DNA of 64,000 nucleotides, taken from Acorus gramineus. Its lineage: Eukaryota; Streptophyta; Magnoliopsida; Acorales; Acoraceae. Positions within the stretch are counted from its first letter, which is position 1. Every line of letters starts with the position of its first letter. Shown here piece by piece: positions 44,800 to 54,165 of the stretch. The translations under genes and the position numbers were made by a program. Where the stretch lies: the NCBI GenBank assembly GCA_030737835.1, contig CM060847.1, positions 23,236,876-23,300,875 of the forward strand, given 5' to 3'. The notes below the pieces were generated by a model. It saw nothing but the letters and a program-made list of their open reading frames with translations, was not told where the DNA came from and searched no databases.

Positions 44800-45282
44800 T
44801 GTTGTGCCTTTGTCATTTGGAGCGCTCTGTTTGAAGATTTTGGGTACATAATTTTTTTCGTAAGTTATGTATTTCCAATTTGCCATTTGGATTTGATTTT
44901 GTAAAAATCCAAGATGAAGAGATTTAATTCTGATTTTATTATGAGACGTCCAGTTTTGAGTTAGCTTTCGCACAGAGGTGGAATTAGATCAACTGGATTC
45001 TTGTAGTAAAAGTTATGGGTATTCTTCCAAGTGTACCCCGGGGATAGAAATTCTGGCAGCAGCCCTGTTCCATGTTTGGCTCTAAATTCGGAATAGCTGG
45101 AAAGGTTATTTGATCATGCCATAAACATGAAAGTTGTAGATAATCTTCTTAGATTTCCAACGGTTTTGGAATTGAGCCATTCGGAGCTATATCGAGGAAG
45201 TTATGGCTGTTCCAGTGAAGCTTGCGCAGAATTTCTAGTCGGAGGGCGACTTAGTAATTTTCCTTAAGATATTTGATAAATA

Positions 45283-45312
45283 TCTCTTCTCTCTCTCTCT
45301 CCCTCCCTCCCA
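45283..45312. repeat. CT-rich microsatellite
   Basis: A (TC)n run followed by CCCTCCCTCCC near the expected transcription start of the LTR. The 3' LTR has a similar, differently sized tract at about 51446-51474. Confidence 0.85.
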
Positions 45313-45609
45313 ATGTTGTCGACAACCTCTGCTGGGCTCTCTCTTCCTCTCATTTCAAGCCCCCCATGTGTTTGATTGAATGACACAAAGAGAAGAAGAG
45401 AAGGGGGTGGTGGAGGAAGAAGGGGTTGTGTTTGTGTGTTGTTTGTTCCCCTCTATCTCTAGCTCCCATTGCATGTTTCCCCCCCCTGATTTTCGGCTGA
45501 AGAGGAGGCTGAGGAGAGGCTGAGGAGGTGGTGGTGTGGTGGTGGCGGTTGAGGTGGTCGCGGGTGCGTTGAGGGCCCCCGAACCTCCCCCTTTCGTTCC
45601 CCCTCCAAG

Positions 45610-46546
45610 GTGAGCCTTTCCCCCACCTTTTCTTGATTTTCTTGGTTTAAAGGGGTGTTGGGAAGGTCATGCATGTTGGGTGGATGTGTTAGGGTGTGTG
45701 TGAGGGGTTGGGAAGGGTTAAAATGAGCTTGGAGTGGGCTGGCCGCGAGCTGGGCGTGGTTTGTGCGCGTGCACGCGCAGGTGCGCGCGCAGTCGGGCGC
45801 GCAGGCGCGCGCGGGAGCGTGCGCGCGAGTGCGCGGGTGCGCGTGGAGCGGGTGCGCGCGGGTGCTGGCGCGAGCGGGGGTGCCAGCGGGGGTGCGCGCG
45901 CGCGAGCAGGGCGCCTGGGCATGTGCCTGGGTGCTGGGCAGGGCACCTGGGCACTGCGCCTGGGTGCTGGGCAGGGCGCCTGGGCATGCGCCTGGGCGCG
46001 GTGCTGGGGACCAGTGCGTGCGCGTGCTGGGGCGTGAGTGCAGTGCGCGCGGGGGCGCGCTGGGCTGGACGCTCGGTGGGCGCGGGCGCACGCGAGCGTG
46101 CGCGTGCGTGCGGCAGTGCGTCGCGGCGCGCGGGTAGGCGCGCGGCAGTGCGCCGATGGTGCCGGGGTGTGTGCGTGCGTGCGCATCCGTGCGTGCGCAT
46201 GTGGGGGGCGATGTGCGCGCAGGCGGTGCGAGCGGGGAATGTGTGCGGGGCGCTGCGCTGGGGCGATGTGCAGGCGCGGTGCGCGTGCGTGCGCCCGAGC
46301 GTGCGGCGTGTCCGGGCGTGCGGGCAGGGGCTCGGCCGTGCGTCTGGGCGTGCGGGCTGGGGCGCATCTATGCGCCTGGGTCGGGTGGCCGTGCGTACGG
46401 TTGCCCGGGGGTTCGGGAGTGAGTCGGGTGCTCGGGCTCGCGTGCGTACAGGCCGTATGTACGCTTGTCCGAGTGTTGAATATTTTAGAGTATTTGTAGA
46501 TTTATTTGTGTGTTTTACTCACCGTATTGATTGCCCTGTCTTGCAG
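45610..46546 (+). other. Intron-like GC-rich segment in the E4 5' LTR
   Basis: It starts CCAAG|GTGAGCC and ends CCCTGTCTTGCAG|ATC. The core (about 45740-46440) is extremely GC/CpG-rich with GCGCGCGGG- and GCCTGGGTGCTGGG-type repeats. After the acceptor, 36 nt (46547-46582) precede a second donor-like CCG|GTGAGTGGG. All three signals recur in E2 and both E3 LTRs. Confidence 0.5.
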
Positions 46547-47349
46547 ATCTTGACGGACGGTCGCGCGACGACCCGACTTCCGGTGAGTGGGACAATCCAA
46601 CCCAGTAGAGAGTTTTTATACGCACTTGGGAGTATACCGACCTCTCCTGGGGCACCATAGATAGATATTGGCATGTATATATGTATATCATGCGAGCATG
46701 ATTTAATTGTAGAATGCATGTTACCCTAGACTTTGCATGTTAGGGACTTGCACCCGTAGGATATGTGTATGAGCCATGCAGCATGTCCCCTGTTTCCAAG
46801 CTAGGAAGCCCGACCGATGAATGTGCCCTACTAGTTTATTTATTAAATTAAATGCTAGTATTTGTTAAATTGCATGTTATAGTGAATATTATAGGGGAGG
46901 GGCCTTGCGAGGACAGCGGTGAGACCCGGGTTAGGGTACACCGTGTTCCTTGTTTGGTTGTCGGGGTGTCCTATAACGGGAACTCACGCTGCCCTCCCGA
47001 GTTTCTTTCCCCCAATGATATTCCACCCTTGTTATAACCTTATGCATGTTCCCCGCATCGTAGTTATGCGCCCTGGTGGGTTCTGAGGAATTCAGAACAT
47101 TAGTGTTGTTATGATGTGTTGTCTGTGGATCCGAGTGGATCATATGCGATGGATAGGCTGTTCTGTTCCCTTCGTTGGATCCGTGTAGAGACTACCTCAG
47201 CGTTAGACAGGTTGTCCCGTGCAGGGGCTCCCATTAGTAGGCGCCTCCTGATCTGGTGAAGGACTGTGCTGAACGTGGGAGTGGCCAAACGACCTACGGA
47301 GTGAGGAGAGACTATCGGTGGACCAAGGGTGAGCAACAGCCTAGCCAGT

Positions 47350-47695
47350 CCCAAGAGCCTGGGTCACCTGTTGAGAGGTGAGGGTGAGGGTATGGTGGGC
47401 CGGCGATGCGACGACCCACAGGATTGTGTATGGATGATTATCTGCCCGTTAAGTCCCAACATCCTAGGTCACCTATTGAAGGTGAGGGTGAGGGTGAGGG
47501 TATGGTGGGCCGGCGATATGGCGACCCACTGGATTGTAAATCACAATATCCTTGGTCACCCATTGAGGGTGAGGGTGAGGGTGTAGCGGGTTGGCTGAAG
47601 CGACCCGCTGGTTTTGTGCAGTTAGTCCCAATATCCTTGGTCACCCATTGAGGGTGAGGGTGAGGGTGTAGCGGGTTGGCGTTAGCGACCCACTA
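47350..47695 (+). repeat. GGTGAG-rich minisatellite, E4 5' LTR
   Basis: Four modules of about 70-95 bp, each with (GGTGAG)n, then GGGCCGGCG or GCGGGTTGGC, then GACCCAC/GACCCGC, then AGTCCCAA-type sequence. This is the longest of the LTR tracts in the window. Confidence 0.82.
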
Positions 47696-48233
47696 GTTTG
47701 AGGAATTGTGGTTATTTGTGGCTTTGGTAATGATATTGTGGATGATAAGGATTATCTGGTTGGGGTCAATATTGTCTGTGATGCCGTTCACTGAGCGTGT
47801 GGCTCACCCCTCGCACAATATTTTTTCTTCAGTGTCATCTGAGTTGGATCTGGAGGAGGAGCTCGCCGAGGGACTTCATCAGTAGCGGAGTAGCGCCACG
47901 TCCCGCGAGTTGCAGAGAATATCAGCATCCCTTGTGCCAGTATGTATTATTTTCCGTGCTTGGGCACGCGTTTGTGTTGTATTTGGATGTCCTTGTATGT
48001 ATATTGGCTCTCACAGGACATGTGATTATGTATGGAGTCTGTAGTGTGTTTTGATTACAGATTCAGTCTTTAGTTATCCGCATTTGGTGTATATATCATG
48101 TCAGCCCTGCTTTTGTTGTCTGTGTGTCATTCTGATTGCTTGTGTATGGTATATTATTGACCTCCTGTGTGGATTCTGATATTTTATAAACACTTGCCGC
48201 GTCTCGGGGACGCCCGGGGCGTGACAATAAAGG

Positions 48234-48250
48234 TGGTATCAGAGCCAGGT
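48234..48250 (+). other. Primer-binding site of E4 (initiator tRNA-Met)
   Basis: TGGTATCAGAGCCAGGT, complementary to the 3' end of plant initiator tRNA-Met over 17 nt, 7 nt after the LTR end. Confidence 0.88.
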
Positions 48251-48303
48251 CCTGTCAGAGCCAATGGTCTTCTTTTCGTAGAGATGAGTCCTAGGATTTT
48301 GAT

Positions 48304-49660
48304 ATGAGTATTCTGATCCTAGTGTCTGGTTTTCTTAGGATTGCTGATATGTCTCCTCGCGGAGGACGGCACGGACATGGTCCCTCTCGACCTTTGGAGG
48401 TTTCCGGACCTACCGGAGGCGAGGATGCTACTGGAGAGTCCACGGCTGTGAGGCCAGGATCGGCGCAGGAGCCTCCCGCACGGGAACGTGCGTTCGCTCG
48501 GATAGCGGATTCGGTGGAGACTCGGATCAAGGCACTGGAGGCCCAGACCATAGTGTTGGTAGAGCTGATGCGGGAGATCCGGGAGCCGAGGGCGGCCCGT
48601 GATGCAGTTCCACAGGTCCCCTTGGTAGCAGATCCGTCTGTGGTACCCGAAGTACCCCCAGTCCCCGTGGTGATTCCAGCGGCGAGGGTTCAGAATCCCC
48701 TGGCGAGGGAGGTTGGGCTAGAGGCTGCAGCGCGGGTGCAGCAGAGTGGCCTCGCAGCCTTTTTGAAGCTCCATCCTCCCAAGTTCTATGGCCAGTTGGC
48801 GGATCCCCTTGCCCCAGAGCGATGGTTGATGGAAGTGGAGATGATCTTCTCGACCATGCTTTGCACCGATCGCCAGCGAGTCTCTCTGGCCACCTTCATG
48901 CTGAAGGGTAGCGCCGTCGACTCGTGGGCTACCCGAGTGGTGGACATTCCAGAGCGAGTGGAGCAGCTTTCTTGGGCAGGATTCCAGAGGTATTTCGTGA
49001 AGGAGTACTTCCCGTCCTCGGCGCGGCAGATCGTGGTGCAGGAGTTTGAGCGGTTGACGCAGGGCTCTATGTCTGTCGCCGACTACTCCACGCGCTTCAC
49101 GAGGTTATCCAGATTCGCTCCAGCTTTGGTGATGGACGTAGAGGCGCGGTGCCGCCGTTTCGAGCTTGGTCTCTGTAGCGCCATTCGGGTGCATGTCTCC
49201 TCCCAGGCTTTCTCGAGGTTCTCGGACTTGGTGTCTCGGGCGAAGACAGTCGAGCAAGACCTCGGGATCGTTGTAGGGGCTCCGACCCCGTCGACAGATC
49301 AGGGTCCTTCCGGGAGTCGGGACCAGGGGCAGCGCAAGAGGAGGAGGCCCCGTTTCGATCAGTCAGCGGCTGCCTCTCCTCCAGCAGATGCGGTGCCAGT
49401 GTGGGATCCAGCACCCATTGCAGCAGTGCCCATCCAGTCCATGTAGCCAGAGAAGCGGCGCTGTTTCCATTGTCAGCGCATCGGGCATATCAGGTACAAT
49501 TGCCCTGATGCTGGCCGACCCTGTGTGCTACCTCAACAGTGGCAGCCGGCGGGGCGTGCTCCTGCTCCTCTGCCGCAGTTTGTTCAAGGCAGAGTTGCTG
49601 CGCTTTCGGTCGAGGAGGCGCAGGTTTCGGGCGTCATGGTTTGAGGTAATGTTTTGTTCC
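48304..49660 (+). pseudogene. gag region of E4 (fossil)
   Basis: Same protein family as E3 gag: N-terminal SPRGGR..HGPSRPLEVSGP, helical middle part, gag domain (LTQGSMSVADYSTRFTRLSR) and a CCHC motif near 49460-49505 (CFHCQRIGHIRYNC). Slightly more decayed than E3 gag. Confidence 0.85.
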
Positions 49661-50982
49661 CAGATCCCTATGAATATATGTGTGTTGATTGCGGTTAAGC
49701 ATGTGTATGATGTCTCGTTGAGCGGGTAATGAGTGTGGTTGTTCGAGTTAAAGAGGCCGGGTTGTAGCCGTTCTGGCAGGAGGCTCTCATCCGTAGGTAC
49801 CACCGATGCAGTCGGAGGGGTACTGATCGTGGGAGTATGTCAGGTAGGGGCTAACCCGGAAATGGATTAATGGATGGTGCCGCGAGCGTGGAATCGCTCT
49901 CCCCTTCGTCGGATCCGCGTAGTACAGCCCCGGCGTTAGACAGGCTCCCGGTCAGAGGACCAGGCGAGCTACGGAGCGGGGAGAGGCTACCGGTGGACCA
50001 GGGGTAGAGAGCAGTCTAAGTCTCTCCCAAAGTCCCAATATGTCTCCTGATGGGAGTGAGGGTGTGGATGAGACAAAGACGCGTCAACTCGTGACCCAAA
50101 TTGCTGTTCGACCATTCCCACGGAGGTTGGGTCTGGTCTTGAGAAGGATGTTGAATGACATCGTTGGGTGATCATCTAGAGGTAGGTGATCCGGATGGGG
50201 TTAGTGGTGTTCTTTTAAATGATGTCTTCTTCCAGTGTTCCTTTCTGGATTAAGGGGCCTTGTGAGGTCGGCGTTGGAACCCGGGCTAGGGTACTTCGTG
50301 TTCCTTGTTTGGTTGTCGGGGTATCCTATATCGGGATTTCATGGTGCCCTCCCGAGGTTTCTTTTCCCAGGTAAGGGATGCCATGGAAGAATCAGATAGA
50401 TGAGAGACCAAGTGCGAGTTTGGTTAGAGGTTAAGGCCTTTTGGGCTGAGTGGTTTCTGGTGAAGGCATATCTGTGGACCCGGGTAAGACGCTTGCTATG
50501 TCGAATTGGCGTAGGCCGTCGAACCCCGCAAGGATTCGGAGCTTCCTGAGTTGGCGGGTTATTGCAGGAAGCTTGACGAGGGACTTTCGAAGATAGCTGT
50601 TCCTCTTAACCGCCTTACTTGGAAAGATGTCCGGTTCGAGTGGTCCCCTTCTTGCGAGGAGAGCTTCCTGGAGTTTTATCGGAGGCTCACCTCAGCGCCA
50701 ATTCTTACCTCTCCGTCTTGGAGTGGTGGGTTCGCAGTTGGGTAAGGGTGTGTCCACGATCCTGCTCACGTCATCCCGTTCGAGCCGTTCGTCTTCGAGC
50801 CGGACTGTCATTCGCGGAGCAGTCGATTGTGATCATGGACCGCCGCAAGAAGAGGCTCCACGCTAAGACCGTTCCCTTGATTATAGTGGGTTGGTAGCGC
50901 CAGTCCGGTGCGAAGACCACTTGGGAGCAAAGGTCTATGCATGATACTTTCGGTCTTCCCTTTGGGTTTCCTTAAATTTCGA
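49660..50982 (+). mobile_element. Spacer of E4: LTR-derived blocks and pol remnants
   Basis: Block 49900-50060 resembles LTR positions 47170-47350, and block 50250-50375 resembles LTR positions 46880-47000, so they occur in the opposite order from the LTR. Then come a short RT/RNase H connection remnant (about 50490-50750) and the end of the integrase region (about 50755-50830). No complete pol domain is present. Confidence 0.72.
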
Positions 50983-52290
50983 GGAGCGCTCTGTTTGAAG
51001 ATTTTGGGTACATAATTTTTTTTGTAAGTTATATATTTCCAATTTGCCATTTGGATTTGATTTTGTAAAAATCCAAGATGAAGAGATTTAATTCTGATTT
51101 TGTTATGAGATGTCCAGTTTTGAGTTGGCTTTCGCACAGAGGTGGAATTAGAGCAACTGGATTCTTGTAGTAAAAGTTATGGGTATTCTTCCAAGTATAC
51201 CCCGGGGATAGAAATTCTGGCAGCAGCCCTGTTCCATGTTTGGCTCTAAATTCGGAATAGCTGGAGAGGTTATTTGTTCATGTCATATACATGAAAGTTG
51301 TAGATAATCTTCTTAGCTTTCCATCGGTTTTGGAATTGAGTCATTCGGAGCTATATCGAGAAAGTTATGGCTGTTCCAGTGAAGCTTGCGCAGAATTTCT
51401 AGTCGGAGGGCGACTTAGTAATTTTCCTTAAGATATTTGATAAATATCTCTCTCTCTCTCTCTCTCTCCCTCCCAATGTTGTCTACAACCTCTGCTGGGC
51501 TCTCTCTTCCTCTCATTTCAAGCCCCCCATGTGCTTGATTGAATGACACAAAGAGAAGAAGAGAAGGGGGTGGTGGAGGAAGAAGGGGTTGTGTTCATGT
51601 GTTGTGTGTTGTTTGTTCCCCTCTATCTCTAGCTCCCATTGCACGTTCCCCCCCCCCCTGATTTTCGGCTGAAGAGGAGGCTGAGGAGAGGCTGAGGAGG
51701 TGGTGGTGTGGTGGTGGCGGTTGAGGTGGTCGCGGGTGCGTTGAGGGCCCCCGAACCTCCCCCTTTCGTTCCCCCTCCAAGGTGAGCCTTTCCCCTCCTT
51801 TTCTTGATTTTCTTGGTTTAAAGGGGTGTTGGGAAGGTCATGCATGTTGGGTAGATGTGTTAGGGTGTGTGTGAGGGGTTGGGGAGGGTGAAAATGAGCT
51901 TGGAGTGGGCTGGGCGCGAGCTGGGCGCGGTCGGCGTGCGTGCGCCCTCCCGAGTTTCTTTCCCCCAATGATATTCCACCCTTGTTATAACCTTATGCAT
52001 GTTCCCCGCATTGTAGTTATGCGCCCTGGTGGGTTCTGAGGAATTCAGAACATTAGTGTTGTTATGATGTGTTGTCTGCAGATCCGAGTGGATCATATGC
52101 GATGGATAGGCTGTTCTGTTCCCTTCGTTGGATCCGTGTAGAGACTACCTCAGCGTTAGACAGGTTGTCCCGTGCAGGGGCTCCCAGTAGTAGGCGCCTC
52201 CTGATTTGGTGAAGGACTACCTCAGCGTTAGACCACCTCTCTGTTCCCTTCGTTGGATCCGTGTAGAGACTACCTCAGCGTTAGACCACC
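50983..52290 (+). repeat. Incomplete 3' LTR of E4
   Basis: 50983 to about 51945 repeats the U3 and leader start of the 5' LTR. About 51946-52222 repeats the later section around 46994-47270. The last ~70 bp contain short local duplications of a CCTTCGTTGGATCCGTGTAG / CTACCTCAGCGTTAGA segment up to the junction with E5. Confidence 0.75.
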
Positions 52291-53382
52291 TCGCGCACGC
52301 CTAGCACCCGCACGCCCAGCACCGCCAACCCGTGCGCATCGCCGCTCGACCAGTCCCTCGCGCCAGACCCGCGCGACCAGCTCCTCGCGCACAGACCCGC
52401 GCGACCAGCTCCTCGCGCACAGACCCGCGCGACCAGCTCCTCGCGCGCAGCTCGCCATCAGCCCCTCGCGCACAGCTGCTCGACCAGACCCGCGCACAGC
52501 TGCCCGACCAGCTCCCCGCACCAGACCCGCGCACACTCGCGCGCACGCCGCGCGTACTCACGCCCTCGCACGCACGCGCGCATGCCCGCGCGCGCCCGGC
52601 CTGCGCGCTGCCTGCTGCCCGGAACAGGCCTGCCACTGCTCGAGCGCCACCACCGCCCCTCCCACGACTGCCGACCACCTCCGACCACCTCCGACCACCC
52701 TCCGACGACCCCCACTGCCGCCGACCACCTCCCAAACACAAACCCCCCCCCCTAGCAATCATCTAAACAAGAAAAAAGAGGGAAAGAAGCTTACCAAGGG
52801 GGAGGAAGGGGTGACCGGGTGCTCTCCGCGCACCGAAACCCTTCTCAACGGCCTTCTCACGCCCCGATCTATCTTGGCCTTCGAAACGGGCCAAATCAGA
52901 GGACAAAGAGGGGAGGTCGGGGAGGCTAGGATCGCCGGAAACGGGATTTGAAGACACCGGTGTGTAGATCGGGACCCGATCTACACTTCCCGTGCTTTGG
53001 GTTTCTTGGTTTGAGGGGTCTAGGGGGCTTAAAAGTGAGAAAAAGGAGAGAGGGGAGAGAGAAAGTGAAATGGTAGGGATGATGAATAGTAACTCGATTT
53101 TTTGAACTCACATATATATAGTGCGCGACTTAAAAACCCGGATACGCCCCGGAACTGTGAAATTTTTGGAAACGATGCCGGAATTCGATGAAATTTTCAT
53201 GAGTGGCTTAAAACGGCACCAGGACACATAATATGCAGTTAGATTTTCAATCGGAGTCCTCTAACTCGGACGATAGCTAACAGTCCAAAATTATGCGGTT
53301 CCGATCGAAAAACACAAAATTTAAAACTGCTAAAAATGCTCCAATGGTTGCCAATAGGCCAAAAAGTGACACATATATAACA
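52291..53382 (-). repeat. Incomplete 3' LTR of E5
   Basis: The U3 edge reads TGTTATATATGTGTCAC on the minus strand at 53382. A TATA-like stretch (ATATATATGTG, about 53110-53120) and the donor-like GTAAGC at 52794 are conserved with E2 and E3. The left part is GC-rich leader sequence meeting E4. Confidence 0.8.
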
Positions 53383-53399
53383 TTCTCCCCCCCTTAGGA
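53383..53399 (-). other. Polypurine tract of E5
   Basis: CCTAAGGGGGGGGAGAA on the minus strand, directly before the TGTTATATATG start of the 3' LTR. E3 has TAAGGGGGGAAGAA at the same place. Confidence 0.8.
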
Positions 53400-53430
53400 A
53401 ATTTTGTCCTCAAAATAAATACAAGTACAT

Positions 53431-54153
53431 CTAAGAAGGGAAAAGATGCGGATACGCGTCACGCATGGCGTCCTCGAGCTCCCAGGTGGCCTCGGCACCG
53501 GAACGGTGCTGCCATCGCACCTTGACCAGCTGGACGGTCTTGGTGCGGAGCCTCTTCTCGCGGCGGTCCATGATCTCAATCGGCTGCTCCACGAAAGACA
53601 AGTCCGGCTCGAAGACGAGCGGCTCGAACGGGATGATGTGAGCAGGATCGTGGACGTATCGCCTCAGCTGCGAGACGTGGAAGACGTCATGGGCCTGAGC
53701 CAACTGTGGGGGCAGAGCTATGCGATAGGCCACCTCCCCAACTCGCTCGAGGATGAGGAATGGCCCAATGAAACGCGGACTCAGCTTGCCCCGCACACCA
53801 AATCGGAAGATGCCCTTCATCGGGGACACCTTCAGGAACACATGATCACCGACCTCGAAGGCGAGCTCACGGCGACGGCGGTCGGCGTAGCTCTTCTGAC
53901 GACTCTGAGCGACTCGGATACGCTCGCGGATCGTCTTCACCATCTCGGAGGTCTGGTGAATGATCTCTGGTCCCTCTAACTGGCGCTCTCCGACCTCATC
54001 CCAACACAGGGGGGACCTGCAGCTGCGGCCATAAAGTGCCTCGTAGGGAGCCATCCGGATGCTCGAATGATAGCTGTTGTTGTAGGCAAACTCCACCAAC
54101 GGAAGGTGCCTCTCCCAACTGCCCCCGAAATCGAGCACACAGGCCCGCAGCAT
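53431..54153 (-). pseudogene. Integrase C-terminal part of E5 pol (fossil)
   Basis: It contains the end of the catalytic core region (HLPLVEFAYNNSYHSSIRMA), the GPY/F-type module (LSPRFIGPFLILERVGEVAY) and a C-terminal tail (PIEIMDRREKRLRTKTVQLV ... ATWELEDAMR). The tail resembles the chromodomain-type ends of plant Tekay/Del chromoviruses, which are thought to guide integration to heterochromatin. Confidence 0.85.
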
Positions 54154-54165
54154 GTCCTCAAGGGT

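Larger units (their letters stand above)
44800..48226 (+). repeat. 5' LTR of E4 (about 3.43 kb)
   Basis: It ends GGGGCGTGACA at 48226. The first ~750 bp (GGAGCGCTCTGTTTGAAG... to the CT-rich tract near 45283) are unlike the U3 of E2, E3 and E5. Downstream of the donor-like site at 45610 the layout is the same as in those elements. The first ~15 bp next to the array are not shared with the 3' LTR, so the exact left edge is uncertain. Confidence 0.8.
44800..52290 (+). mobile_element. E4: Ty3/gypsy non-autonomous element with a different U3
   Basis: Plus-strand layout: 5' LTR (44800-48226), initiator-Met primer-binding site (48234-48250), gag region (48304 to about 49660), LTR-like spacer with pol remnants (about 49660-50980), incomplete 3' LTR (about 50983-52290). 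The spacer matches those of E1 and E3. The 3' LTR abuts E5 in opposite orientation, and no clear target duplication is visible. By eye the compared U3 parts differ by about 3 percent. Broken fossil. Confidence 0.82.

Noticed and set aside
45459-46660. Two opposing open frames of about 300 codons in the E4 LTR
   Set aside because: Same reason: low-complexity CG-rich sequence, with arginine/alanine or proline/threonine repeats depending on strand.
47350-47695. GGTGAG repeats considered as degenerate telomeric DNA
   Set aside because: The repeat is part of ~70-100-bp LTR modules and is not TTTAGGG or a close variant.
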